Shown in pieces: positions 17,787-26,057 of a stretch of 64,000 bases of DNA (the first letter of the stretch is position 1; each line of letters opens with the position of its first letter). Below the pieces are notes generated by a model. It was not told the origin of the DNA. It did not search any database and saw nothing but the letters and a program-made list of their open reading frames with translations. The DNA comes from Paenibacillus sp. LHD-117 (GTDB lineage: Bacteria; Bacillota; Bacilli; Paenibacillales; Paenibacillaceae): positions 1 through 64,000 of the forward strand of contig NZ_JAVFVT010000029.1 of the NCBI RefSeq assembly GCF_030929555.1, in the 5' to 3' direction. Made by a program: the position numbers and the translations under genes.

Positions 17787-18509
17787 ATGGATACAACAAC
17801 GACTTGGTTTATCGAAAAGCTGGGGGAGAAGGGGATAGCCCTTTCCTCCCGACAGCTTGAGCAGTTTGAAGCCTACTACGAAATTTTGGTGGACTGGAAC
17901 GAACGAATGAATTTGACCGGAATTACCGAGCGCAATGCCGTTTACGAAAAACATTTTTACGATTCGGTTTCGCTTTCTTTTTTTGTGGATATCGATAAAG
18001 TGAATAACATTGCCGACATCGGTTCGGGCGCCGGATTTCCCAGCATTCCTCTTAAGATTTGTTTTCCCCATTTGAAGGTTTTAATCGTAGATTCCTTAAA
18101 CAAACGTATTTCATTCCTGAACGCTTTGGTTGAACGATTGGGATTATCCGATGTCGAGTGCGTCCATGGCCGTGCGGAAGATATCGCACGGATGCCGCAA
18201 TACCGGGATCGTTATGACCTTGTTACTGCCCGAGCGGTTGCACGACTGAATGTACTGAATGAATTTTGTTTGCCATTCGTTCGGCCAGGCGGCAATTTCG
18301 CGGCGATGAAAGGTTCGCAGTCTCAAGAAGAAGTAAAAGAAGCAGCCTTCAGCCTTAAGGAGCTAAAAAGCAAGGTGTTGCGTGAGCATGGCATGGTGCT
18401 GCCGAACGAAGGTTCCGAACGACATATTATTGTTGTCGAGAAACTAGGAGAAACGCCACGCAAATATCCTAGAAAAGCTGGGGTTCCGTTGAAACAGCCT
18501 CTCGCCTAA
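17787..18509 (+). CDS. rsmG: 16S rRNA (guanine-N7)-methyltransferase RsmG (GidB)
   Basis: 240 residues. Methylates G527 (E. coli numbering) of 16S rRNA with SAM; loss gives low-level streptomycin resistance. The SAM-binding motif is IADIGSGAGFPSIPLKI, followed by VDSLNKRISFL and TARAVARL. The ATG directly abuts the mnmG stop codon (TAAATG). It is the last gene of the mnmEG-rsmG run. Confidence 0.97.
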   Translation: MDTTTTWFIEKLGEKGIALSSRQLEQFEAYYEILVDWNERMNLTGITERNAVYEKHFYDSVSLSFFVDIDKVNNIADIGSGAGFPSIPLKICFPHLKVLIVDSLNKRISFLNALVERLGLSDVECVHGRAEDIARMPQYRDRYDLVTARAVARLNVLNEFCLPFVRPGGNFAAMKGSQSQEEVKEAAFSLKELKSKVLREHGMVLPNEGSERHIIVVEKLGETPRKYPRKAGVPLKQPLA

Positions 18510-18737
18510 TCAAATGACCAGTATTCAAATTCTGAGCGTTCAGAAAACAGAAATCCTGTTGCGATAAATAAGTTCTGACGCTCGTACATACCAGAGTTGA
18601 TTCTATTTTTTGAGATTGTTTAACTCCTCCTAGTAGTTTTAGTAGGATGTTACTTCAATAAGTGGCCAAAGAGCTTGAGATGAAGCACAAAGGGGAGTCG
18701 CCAGAGTCGGCAACCGGCGGCGTTCTTACGGAAAAAA

Positions 18738-18753
18738 TGTTTCACGTGGAACA
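18738..18753. promoter_or_regulatory. parS centromere site 1
   Basis: TGTTTCACGTGGAACA, a 16-bp near-palindrome differing by one base from the B. subtilis consensus TGTTTCACGTGAAACA. It is the Spo0J (ParB) nucleation site. It sits in the 548-bp gap between rsmG and noc; the rest of that gap (18510-19057) holds no supportable gene. A 12-bp palindrome CGCGATATCGCG lies at 19011-19022, just before noc. Confidence 0.95.
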
Positions 18754-19057
18754 TATTTACCGTCATAAGTAGTTTCACAGTTAATTCTGTAGACAATAGA
18801 AACTAGATTTGAGAGGCTCCAATTGGCCGACAGCCTACTTTGATTGTGTTGATGTAGACCACTCATCCATGTTGTTCAAGGAAGTAGATTTGTCACAACT
18901 TGTCCATGTAAATGACTATGTAAATCTACTGTCAAGCAGGATTTCAATTGAAGAGAGTCGAATTATAAGGTAAAGGTTACAATACTCTCAGATAGCTGGG
19001 AAGTCTATCGCGCGATATCGCGAATAGATTTATCACATGATCGGGTGGTAGTCATCG

Positions 19058-19876
19058 ATGAAAGAACAATTTTCCCGTCTGTTCGGCTTGTCCGAGCAGC
19101 GCTCTACACAAGAAGAAGTGCGGCAAATATCGATTCATGAAATTGATACGAGTCCATTTCAGCCTCGTACCTTGTTTGATGATGACCGTATAGAAGAATT
19201 ATGCCAAACGATCAAGACGCATGGCGTTATTCAGCCTATCGTTGTTCGAATGCGAAATAATCGCTATGAGATCATTGCGGGTGAACGCCGTTGGCGCGCG
19301 GTAACGAAGCTAGGGTATGAGACGATTCCGGCTATCGTGCGCGAATTCAACGATTCGCAGACTGCTTCAATTGCGCTTATTGAGAACTTGCAGCGCGAGA
19401 ATCTGACGGCTATCGAAGAAGCGGTTGCTTATCAAAAGCTGATCGAACTGCATCAATTAACGCAGGAAAGTTTAGCTCAACGATTAGGGAAAAGCCAATC
19501 GACTATCGCGAACAAGCTTCGTTTGCTGATGCTTCCTGATTCGGTTAAAGGTTCTTTAATGGAAAGAAAAATTTCGGAGAGACATGCGAGAGCACTATTA
19601 TCGCTAGATTCGGAAGAGCTCCAACAGCGGGTACTCGAAGAAATTATTACGAAGGACTTAAACGTAAAACAAACCGAAGTTCGAATCGCATTCTTGAACG
19701 AATCGAACAAAAACAAAAAGGTGAAACGAATCTCCTTTACGAAGGATGTTAGGCTTGCACTGAATACGATTCGTCAATCGATCGACATGGTTTCGGGATC
19801 CGGATTAAAGATCAAAACAAATGAAAAGGATCATGAAGATCATTATGAAATTGTGATTCAGATCCCTAAACGGTAA
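19058..19876 (+). CDS. noc: Nucleoid occlusion protein Noc
   Basis: 272 residues of the ParB-like CTPase family. It binds Noc-binding sites and the membrane to stop division over the nucleoid. The N-terminus MKEQFSRLFGL is the amphipathic membrane-targeting helix found in Noc and absent from Spo0J. The CTP-binding region has the motif AGERRWRA, and a helix-turn-helix (LAQRLGKSQSTIANKLRLL) follows. The last 70 residues (FTKDVRLALNTIRQSIDMV) match the Noc-type dimerisation end. It lies directly upstream of soj-spo0J, as in B. subtilis. Confidence 0.95.
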   Translation: MKEQFSRLFGLSEQRSTQEEVRQISIHEIDTSPFQPRTLFDDDRIEELCQTIKTHGVIQPIVVRMRNNRYEIIAGERRWRAVTKLGYETIPAIVREFNDSQTASIALIENLQRENLTAIEEAVAYQKLIELHQLTQESLAQRLGKSQSTIANKLRLLMLPDSVKGSLMERKISERHARALLSLDSEELQQRVLEEIITKDLNVKQTEVRIAFLNESNKNKKVKRISFTKDVRLALNTIRQSIDMVSGSGLKIKTNEKDHEDHYEIVIQIPKR

Positions 19877-19946
19877 GCGAGTATTAAACTTGCGACAATT
19901 CTATTGCAGGATGCCTCAAATTAGAAATTAGATTTCTATCACAGAT

Positions 19947-19975
19947 CTATTTAATCCATTCTTCTGTGGTATAAT
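19947..19975 (+). promoter_or_regulatory. soj-spo0J promoter
   Basis: Perfect -10 TATAAT (19970-19975) with an extended TGG and a weak -35 CTATTT (19947-19952) at 17-bp spacing. It lies about 90 bp before soj. A GC hairpin GCCGCCTTC / GAAGGCGGC (about 20000-20020) without a T-tract lies in the leader. Confidence 0.55.
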
Positions 19976-20063
19976 AGATCGAATATATACCGATTATCTG
20001 CCGCCTTCCGTGAAGGCGGCGATGCCATTTGTACAAAAGTTTCACACATGAGGTGAATTAGAA

Positions 20064-20837
20064 TTGTCGAAAATTATTGCAATAGCCAATCAGAAGGGCG
20101 GGGTCGGCAAGACGACAACGTCCGTTAATCTAGCAGCTTGTCTAGCATCGATCGGGAAAAAGGTGTTGTTAGTCGACATCGATCCACAGGGAAATACGAC
20201 AAGCGGACTTGGTATTAACAAAGCAGATGTCCCCAATTGTATTTATGACGTATTAATTAATGAAGTGCATCCGAAAGATGCGATGGTCGAGACGAATGTC
20301 CCAGGTCTGACGGTCATTCCGGCTACGATTCAACTGGCAGGAGCGGAGATCGAGCTAGTACCTACGATTTCTCGCGAATTGCGATTGAAGAAGTCGCTTC
20401 ATATGGTGAAGAACCAATTCGATTACATCTTAATTGATTGCCCGCCGTCTCTCGGTATTCTTACGATTAACTCTCTGACAGCGGCTGATTCGGTATTGAT
20501 TCCGATCCAATGCGAATATTATGCGCTGGAAGGATTAAGCCAATTGCTTAATACCGTTCGTCTAGTGCAGAAACATTTGAATACATCACTACAGATTGAA
20601 GGCGTTCTCTTAACGATGTTGGATGCTCGTACGAATCTCGGAATCCAAGTCATTGAAGAAGTGAAGAAGTATTTCCAACAAAAGGTGTATCAAACGATTA
20701 TTCCTCGTAACGTTCGATTGAGCGAGGCGCCTTCCCATGGTCAGGCCATTATCACATACGATCCAAAATCCAAAGGTGCAGAAGTTTATCTTGAACTTGC
20801 GAAGGAAGTGGTTATGTATGAGCAAGCGGCTAGGTAG
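20064..20837 (+). CDS. soj: Chromosome partitioning ATPase Soj (ParA)
   Basis: 257 residues. The deviant Walker A motif KGGVGKTTTSVNLA is near the N-terminus; Walker A' VDIDPQGN and Walker B LIDCPPSLG are intact. Soj regulates DnaA and, with Spo0J, positions origins. The start is TTG (MSKIIAIANQKGG), eight nt after GAGGTGA. It overlaps spo0J by 20 bp. Confidence 0.97.
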   Translation: MSKIIAIANQKGGVGKTTTSVNLAACLASIGKKVLLVDIDPQGNTTSGLGINKADVPNCIYDVLINEVHPKDAMVETNVPGLTVIPATIQLAGAEIELVPTISRELRLKKSLHMVKNQFDYILIDCPPSLGILTINSLTAADSVLIPIQCEYYALEGLSQLLNTVRLVQKHLNTSLQIEGVLLTMLDARTNLGIQVIEEVKKYFQQKVYQTIIPRNVRLSEAPSHGQAIITYDPKSKGAEVYLELAKEVVMYEQAAR

Positions 20838-21672
20838 AGGTCTTGACGCGTTAATCCCGTCTCTTTCCGTCAACGATGATGATAAAGTAGTTGAGATTTC
20901 GCTCACACAGCTTCGTCCGAACCCTTATCAACCACGGAAAACTTTCGACGAAGATTCGATTAAAGAATTAGCCGAATCGATCAAACAACATGGCGTCATT
21001 CAGCCGATTATTGTTCGTTCCGTACTAAAAGGTTACGAAATCATCGCTGGTGAACGACGATTCCGGGCGTCTCAGTTTTGCGGGAATACGACGGTTCCTG
21101 CGGTCGTTCGCAGCTTTAGCGATCAACAAGTTATGGAGATCGCGTTAATCGAGAATTTGCAACGCGAAGACTTAAATGCCATTGAAGTTGCCATCGCTTA
21201 TCAAGCCCTTATGGATAAGTTTAAACTAACGCAAGAAGAGCTAAGTTTGAAGGTTGGAAAGTCACGTTCTCACATCGCTAACTTTGTTCGACTGCTGAGT
21301 TTGCCGACAGAGATCAAAGATTATGTTTCACGTGGAACAATTTCAATGGGACATGCAAGGGCGCTCGCAGGGCTGAAGGATGTATCCGTTCAGAAACAAT
21401 TCGCCGAACAAATTGTTGGTTCGGAATGGAGCGTACGTGAACTGGAGGATGCTATTCAAAAGCTTGATCATAAAGGAAAAGATCAGCCGGAGAAACAGCA
21501 AAAACAGAAGAAGCGGGATCCGTACATTGATCACTTGGAGGAGACGCTTCGCGATCGATTCAAGACGACGGTGAAGATTAAACAACAGAAAGAAAAAGGC
21601 AAAATCGAGCTTCAATATTACAATAAACAAGATTTGGAACGGTTGCTAGAGCTGTTGCAGCAGCTGGCCTAG
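20818..21672 (+). CDS. spo0J: Chromosome partitioning protein Spo0J (ParB)
   Basis: 284 residues beginning MSKRLGRGLDALIPSL, the usual ParB N-terminus that stimulates ParA. The CTPase/ParB motif AGERRFRA and helix-turn-helix LSLKVGKSRSHIANFVRLL are present, and the C-terminus is a dimerisation domain after a Lys/Gln-rich linker. It nucleates at parS and slides as a clamp. The ATG is inside the end of soj, after GAAGGAAGTGG. A parS site lies within this gene (21324-21339). Confidence 0.97.
   Translation: MSKRLGRGLDALIPSLSVNDDDKVVEISLTQLRPNPYQPRKTFDEDSIKELAESIKQHGVIQPIIVRSVLKGYEIIAGERRFRASQFCGNTTVPAVVRSFSDQQVMEIALIENLQREDLNAIEVAIAYQALMDKFKLTQEELSLKVGKSRSHIANFVRLLSLPTEIKDYVSRGTISMGHARALAGLKDVSVQKQFAEQIVGSEWSVRELEDAIQKLDHKGKDQPEKQQKQKKRDPYIDHLEETLRDRFKTTVKIKQQKEKGKIELQYYNKQDLERLLELLQQLA
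21324..21339. promoter_or_regulatory. parS centromere site 2, inside spo0J
   Basis: TGTTTCACGTGGAACA, identical to site 1, embedded in the codons for YVSRGTI of spo0J. An internal parS in spo0J is also known in B. subtilis. Confidence 0.95.
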
Positions 21673-21934
21673 ATCGCCCAAAGAATGGCATATCTAAGTT
21701 GTAATCTTTCTTGCGAAGGATTAAACTAAGGTATGCCATTGTTGTTGGATTGAAGCATATTTTGCGGTTATAAATGAAACGATTGTGAGCATGAAAAAAC
21801 ATGAAATGAATGACGAAATATAGATGTCCATTTACGAGTCATAAATCCATGTTTTCGGAATGAAATTTTATGTTGTCTGAGGAAGACAATCTGCTGCGTT
21901 GACAGCCGGTTTAGAAGGGGAGGGTGCAAGAACT

Positions 21935-23107
21935 ATGGATGCGGGTCAACAAAACGTGATTTATCTCGATCATGCGGCTACTTCATGGCCAAAGCCTCCG
22001 GGAGTGATTGAGGCGGTTATGGACGCTATGATGAATCATTCAGCCAATCCAGGCAGAGGTAGTCATGCCATGGCAGTTAGAGCGAGCCGGATCTTGTTCG
22101 ATGCCCGGAAGTCACTCGCCAAATTGTTCGGCATCCGAAATCCGAACGATATTGCATTTGCAGCTAATACGACGATGGCTCTAAACATGGCGATTAAAGG
22201 AATTCTGAAACCTGGCGATCATGCTATTACTACGACGGTCGAACATAACTCCGTCAGACGTCCGTTGTATCACCTGGAGCAAACGGATGGGGTTGAAGTG
22301 ACATTCCTTAAGACGGATGAACGAGGCAACATCAATTTATCCGAGCTGGAAGGAGCGATTCGCCCCAACACGAAATTGATCGTAGCAAATCATAGCTCGA
22401 ATTTGCTCGGAACGATACTCCCAATCGGAGAAATCGGCGAGATAGCCAGAAAACATGGCGTTAAACTGCTAGTTGATGCGGCACAAAGCGCGGGCATCGT
22501 ACCGATCGACGTAAAGGCGCTTGGCATCGATATGCTGGCGTTCCCAGGGCATAAGGGGTTGTTAGGTCCGCAGGGCACTGGAGGGCTTTATATAGCCCCG
22601 GAAATGGATTTGGAACCGTTGCTGCTCGGAGGCACTGGAAGCCAGTCTGAAGCGCCGTACCAGCCTCTGGTAAGGCCTGATCGCTATGAGGCGGGAACGC
22701 AGAACACGCCTGGGCTCGCAGGGCTAAAGGCGGGTGTTGATTATGTGCTGAATGAGACGGTTGAGAACATCCATACTAAGGAATGGGCGTTATCGCAGCG
22801 CTTAATGGACGGATTGCTTTCGCTGCCGAGTATCCGTATCCTAGGCCCGAAGCTTGGAGAGGAAAGAACGGGAATCGTGGCTTTCCAAGTCAACGGCATT
22901 GATCCGTCCGAACTATCTTTTATCTTGGATCAGCATTATCGAATAGCGGTACGATCGGGCTACCATTGCACCCCGATGGCGCATGAGAGCGCGGGAACCT
23001 CGGAGGCGGGAGCGGTAAGAGCAAGCGTAGGCGTGTTCACGACAGAAGGGGATGTGGACGCGTTAACCGTGGCGATGAGAGAAATAACAAAGCAATATGG
23101 CATCTAA
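21935..23107 (+). CDS. Cysteine desulfurase family protein (class V aminotransferase)
   Basis: 390 residues from ATG 21935. This PLP enzyme family removes sulfur from cysteine (or selenium from selenocysteine). Seen are the N-terminal YLDHAATSWPKPP, the PLP lysine segment FPGHKGLLGPQGTGGLY, and the catalytic cysteine loop VRSGYHCTPMAHE. It resembles the EF2568-like subfamily rather than IscS/NifS housekeeping enzymes. An alternative TTG start at 21899 lacks a ribosome-binding site. A DUF3343 (Se/S carrier-like) gene lies 1.2 kb downstream. The 262-bp gap before it holds only a loose inverted repeat (AATGGCATA / TATGCCATT, 21684-21740). Confidence 0.9.
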   Translation: MDAGQQNVIYLDHAATSWPKPPGVIEAVMDAMMNHSANPGRGSHAMAVRASRILFDARKSLAKLFGIRNPNDIAFAANTTMALNMAIKGILKPGDHAITTTVEHNSVRRPLYHLEQTDGVEVTFLKTDERGNINLSELEGAIRPNTKLIVANHSSNLLGTILPIGEIGEIARKHGVKLLVDAAQSAGIVPIDVKALGIDMLAFPGHKGLLGPQGTGGLYIAPEMDLEPLLLGGTGSQSEAPYQPLVRPDRYEAGTQNTPGLAGLKAGVDYVLNETVENIHTKEWALSQRLMDGLLSLPSIRILGPKLGEERTGIVAFQVNGIDPSELSFILDQHYRIAVRSGYHCTPMAHESAGTSEAGAVRASVGVFTTEGDVDALTVAMREITKQYGI

Positions 23108-23122
23108 GGGATGGGGTAAATC

Positions 23123-23605
23123 ATGGACGAACAGATCTTGAACGTTTTTTATTTGGTATGCATGGCGCTTGCGGTGCTTGTTATTGTGTTGCTCATCTGG
23201 GTGGCGACGCTTGGCGCGCGGCTCAAAAAATTAAGGAAACAATACGTAGCGGTCATGGGCAATACGGGAATAACGAATATCGAAGATGTTGTCATGGAAG
23301 TGAAAAATAGGCTGGAAGAGCAACGTCAACATTCGGAGAAGCTGACAAAGCGAGTAGAAACCATAGAATCGGAATTGCCTCAAGTGAAAGGAAAAGTCGG
23401 GATTGTTAGGTTTAATCCATTCTCGGATGGCGGGAGCGATCTCAGCTTCTCCCTCGCGATCGTAAACGAGGAGAAGGACGGTGCGGTATTCTCGAGCCTG
23501 CATAGCAGGGAGAATTCATATGTCTACGCGAAACCGGTTGTGAAGGGCGAATCCAATTATCCGCTGACGCCGGAAGAGAAACAAGCGATACTAGCAGCCA
23601 AATAA
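23123..23605 (+). CDS. DUF4446 family membrane protein
   Basis: 160 residues. One N-terminal transmembrane segment (about 8-30), a coiled-coil region (about 60-95), and a conserved C-terminal domain containing VGIVRFNPFSDGGSDLSFS. This is a Firmicute family of unknown function usually found near spo0J and yyaC. It is 15 bp downstream of the desulfurase, so probably co-transcribed. Confidence 0.9.
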   Translation: MDEQILNVFYLVCMALAVLVIVLLIWVATLGARLKKLRKQYVAVMGNTGITNIEDVVMEVKNRLEEQRQHSEKLTKRVETIESELPQVKGKVGIVRFNPFSDGGSDLSFSLAIVNEEKDGAVFSSLHSRENSYVYAKPVVKGESNYPLTPEEKQAILAAK

Positions 23606-23612
23606 ATGGACT

Positions 23613-24221
23613 TTAGGAGAGATCGGCCGCCGCGGTTTGATCTCTCGCCGAAGGCGATACATGGACATAACTTGTGATGGCCGACATCAGGCTGGAGGCG
23701 ATGACCTCGGACATCCGAATGACAAGATGAAGCCGGGTATTCTGCAGGACAAAATATTCCATGAATCCGCCAACATTGACGATGCCTGTAACGTGGATAT
23801 CGCCTACAGGAGGAAGTTCTTTGTTCACGCCTGCGCCGGGCTTGACTGGGCCTTGGCCGATCTGGATGCATCCGACGCTGGACACTTGGCCGAGACAGGC
23901 ATCGATGCCGATGACAAAAGGTTTGTCGAACTTGCGATTGATTTCTAGCAGCGTGTCCTCCAAATTCATCGCATGTACGGGATCCTCAAGCGTGCCGAAA
24001 AGATGAAAGTGCGGGCTTCTGTACTTGAGCAAGGCAGTGCCGATTAGAGGGCCAAGCGCATCGCCTGTCGAGCGGTCCGTGCCGATACAAACGATGACAA
24101 TGGGGCGATTCGACGAAAGATCCTCCAGAAGCCCAGTTAGCCGATGCACAAGCATGCCTGTGATGTTCGCATTCGTATAAGGCACTTTAAACGGCGCGTC
24201 TTTCATGAATGGAAGCTTCAT
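23613..24221 (-). CDS. yyaC: Spore protease-like protein YyaC
   Basis: 202 residues. YyaC is a sporulation protein related to the germination protease GPR fold. Motifs seen: VIVCIGTDRSTGDALGPLIG, GTLEDPVHA and VIGIDACLG. It converges on the DUF4446 gene with 7 bp between stop codons. An inverted repeat GAGAGATC / GATCTCTC inside its 3' end (23617-23645) might terminate the plus-strand genes. Confidence 0.93.
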   Translation of the reverse strand: MKLPFMKDAPFKVPYTNANITGMLVHRLTGLLEDLSSNRPIVIVCIGTDRSTGDALGPLIGTALLKYRSPHFHLFGTLEDPVHAMNLEDTLLEINRKFDKPFVIGIDACLGQVSSVGCIQIGQGPVKPGAGVNKELPPVGDIHVTGIVNVGGFMEYFVLQNTRLHLVIRMSEVIASSLMSAITSYVHVSPSARDQTAAADLS

Positions 24222-24326
24222 AGAATCCCTCCAATAGGTAATATGTTACTAGTATATGGATGGGACAACCATTTTATACGCATGCTTATGGAACAAGGGA
24301 AAAAATGAAGAGATGAGGTCTGTGGT

Positions 24327-24566
24327 ATGTTAATTGCGTTTGATTCCACCCAACAGGCTTTAAGAGCGGAGATGCTGCTCGAATACGCGGATATCGAGAT
24401 CGATATTTGTCCGACGCCAAAGGAAATAACGGCCGGCTGCGCGTTGTCGATCCATTTCCCGGAAGAGGATTTGCACATGGTCAAGGATGTCATCAAGCAG
24501 GAGCAGGTGGAGATCAGAGGTATATTCCAGCCGGTAGGGGAAGGCTACCAAGAGGTAGAAAGTTAA
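24327..24566 (+). CDS. DUF3343 family protein (putative Se/S carrier-like)
   Basis: 79 residues. The N-terminus MLIAFDSTQQALRAEMLL and the CPTPKEITAGCALSI segment, with two cysteines, fit the DUF3343 / Se_S_carrier family. The role is unproven; the nearby cysteine desulfurase-like gene makes sulfur or selenium handling a reasonable guess. It starts divergently from yyaC. Confidence 0.88.
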   Translation: MLIAFDSTQQALRAEMLLEYADIEIDICPTPKEITAGCALSIHFPEEDLHMVKDVIKQEQVEIRGIFQPVGEGYQEVES

Positions 24567-24618
24567 GGACAAACGATAGAGTCCGATCATTGATTGAGGC
24601 AGATGAGGTGAATGAACA

Positions 24619-25473
24619 ATGAATAAACTATATCAGCAATTTACGGCATGGATTACGGATAACGAAATGTGGCAAAACTTCGGCATTACATTACTTCGAA
24701 TTGCCATCATTCTGATCGTAGGTCGAATCCTAATCTGGCTGTTACATAAAACGGTGGACCGGATGGTCCTCGAGCGTGCGGGCAAGCAGCCTCCGCATCA
24801 TGCAAGGCGAATGACGACGGTCGGCAAGCTGCTGAAGAACGTATCGTCGTATATTATCTATTTCATTATTTTTATGCTGCTGCTCTCGGAGATCGGCATC
24901 AATCTTGGACCCCTGCTCGCAGGAGCAGGAGTAGTGGGCATCGCGATCGGTTTCGGCGCGCAAAGTCTGGTGAAGGATATCTTAACCGGATTCTTCATTA
25001 TCCTCGAAGATCAGTTCGCGGTAGGCGATGTCATACAGACAGGTACCTTCAAGGGTACTGTGGAAGTGATAGGGCTGCGCACAACCAAAATCCAAAGCTG
25101 GACGGGCGAAATCCATATCGTGCCGAACGGTATGATTAACGAGGTAACGAATTTCTCCATTCATAACTCGCTTGCGGTCGTAGATACTTCGATCGCCTAT
25201 GAAGCCGACGTGGACAAAGCGCAGGAGATCATCCGCGAGACCATGGCGCAGTTCAAGCACGATCATCTGGTGAAGGAGCCGGAAGTGCTCGGCGTGCAGC
25301 TCGTATCCGCTGCATCGGTTAATATCAGAATTATTGCGGAATGCAAGCCAACGATGCAGGGAATCGTGGCAAGAGCGATGAATAGGGATATCAAAGAAGC
25401 ACTCGACCGGAACGGCATTGACATTCCGTATCCGAGAATGGTGATGGTTGGACGAGCGAACGGGGAGGGGTAG
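24619..25473 (+). CDS. Small-conductance mechanosensitive channel (MscS family)
   Basis: 284 residues. Three transmembrane segments (about 20-45, 75-95, 100-125), with the pore-lining glycine/alanine-rich TM3 AGAGVVGIAIGFGAQSLVKD, then the beta domain GDVIQTGTFKGTVEVIGLR and the C-terminal alpha/beta domain. It opens on hypo-osmotic shock to release solutes. The equivalent position in B. subtilis holds the MscS homologue YkuT-type gene yyaF-neighbour set only loosely, so no symbol is given. The ribosome-binding site is GAGGTG. Confidence 0.93.
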   Translation: MNKLYQQFTAWITDNEMWQNFGITLLRIAIILIVGRILIWLLHKTVDRMVLERAGKQPPHHARRMTTVGKLLKNVSSYIIYFIIFMLLLSEIGINLGPLLAGAGVVGIAIGFGAQSLVKDILTGFFIILEDQFAVGDVIQTGTFKGTVEVIGLRTTKIQSWTGEIHIVPNGMINEVTNFSIHNSLAVVDTSIAYEADVDKAQEIIRETMAQFKHDHLVKEPEVLGVQLVSAASVNIRIIAECKPTMQGIVARAMNRDIKEALDRNGIDIPYPRMVMVGRANGEG

Positions 25474-25475
25474 CG

Positions 25476-25694
25476 GTGGAGCGGAAACAATTCGACCTTG
25501 GCGATATCGTACAGATGAAGAAGCAGCATCCATGCGGGACGAACGAAATGGAAATTATCCGAATGGGGATGGACATTCGCATCAAATGCGTCGGCTGCAA
25601 GCATAGCGTACTTATACCGAGAGCGAAGTTCGAGAAAAACATGAAAAAGGTGCTGCGTTCGAACCCAAAGGATGATGAGGGAGCAAGCCTGTAA
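25476..25694 (+). CDS. DUF951 family protein
   Basis: 72 residues from a GTG start after GGGGAGGGG. The sequence GDIVQMKKQHPCGTNEMEII with a second cysteine pair CVGCKH matches the small DUF951 family, which is commonly adjacent to the MscS and ychF genes near the Firmicute origin. Function is unknown; the cysteines could bind metal. The start is 3 bp after the MscS stop. Confidence 0.92.
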   Translation: MERKQFDLGDIVQMKKQHPCGTNEMEIIRMGMDIRIKCVGCKHSVLIPRAKFEKNMKKVLRSNPKDDEGASL

Positions 25695-25747
25695 TGCGTG
25701 GCGGGTTGTATCGTGCACCTTTTTGATTGGCGATAAACTTCCGCTAT

Positions 25748-25791
25748 GCTTACGAAGCAGCTTTGCTTTGCAAAGCTGTAGGTCGCACATC
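25748..25791 (+). repeat. 44-bp intergenic repeat, family 1 (tRNA-Ser upstream copy)
   Basis: Matches 4061-4104 at 40 of 44 positions. It lies between the DUF951 gene and the tRNA-Ser promoter, in the same plus-strand orientation as the other copies. The core CTTTGCTTTGCAAAG is self-complementary. Confidence 0.85.
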
Positions 25792-25821
25792 CTCTTCGAT
25801 TGGAGATTTTCTAATACCCAC

Positions 25822-25851
25822 TTGCATGAATAGATGTGTCTGTGGTACAAT
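25822..25851 (+). promoter_or_regulatory. tRNA-Ser promoter
   Basis: -35 TTGCAT (25822-25827), 18-bp spacer, -10 TACAAT (25846-25851). It shares the -35 hexamer and spacing with the rRNA promoter at 250-279. Confidence 0.75.
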
Positions 25852-25873
25852 CTTTCTTGTGTCACCTATACGC

Positions 25874-25964
25874 GGAGAGGTACCCAAGAGGCCCAAGGGG
25901 GCTGACTCGAAATCAGCTAGGCGTGTCAAAGCGTGCGTGGGTTCGAATCCCACCTTCTCCGCCA
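25874..25964 (+). tRNA. tRNA-Ser (anticodon CGA)
   Basis: 91-nt type II tRNA with a long variable arm. The acceptor stem is GGAGAGG with CTTCTCC, the anticodon loop is CTCGAAA (anticodon CGA, reading UCG), the T-arm is GTGGG TTCGAAT CCCAC, the discriminator is G, and CCA is encoded. Confidence 0.97.
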
Positions 25965-25980
25965 TAACATTTTAATTGAG

Positions 25981-26013
25981 ACTCTTCTACAGAATGATGT
26001 AGGAGAGTTTTTT
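25981..26013 (+). terminator. tRNA-Ser terminator
   Basis: Stem ACTCTTCTACA / TGTAGGAGAGT (one G-U pair) followed by six T residues, 17 bp after the tRNA. Confidence 0.9.
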
Positions 26014-26057
26014 GATTTTATACATGACCCATTCGTTAGAAGAGGGGTGCTTCTTAT

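Noticed and set aside
18510..19057. Small gene in the rsmG-noc gap
   Set aside because: No frame with a start, ribosome-binding site and coding-like composition; the gap is explained by parS and regulatory DNA.
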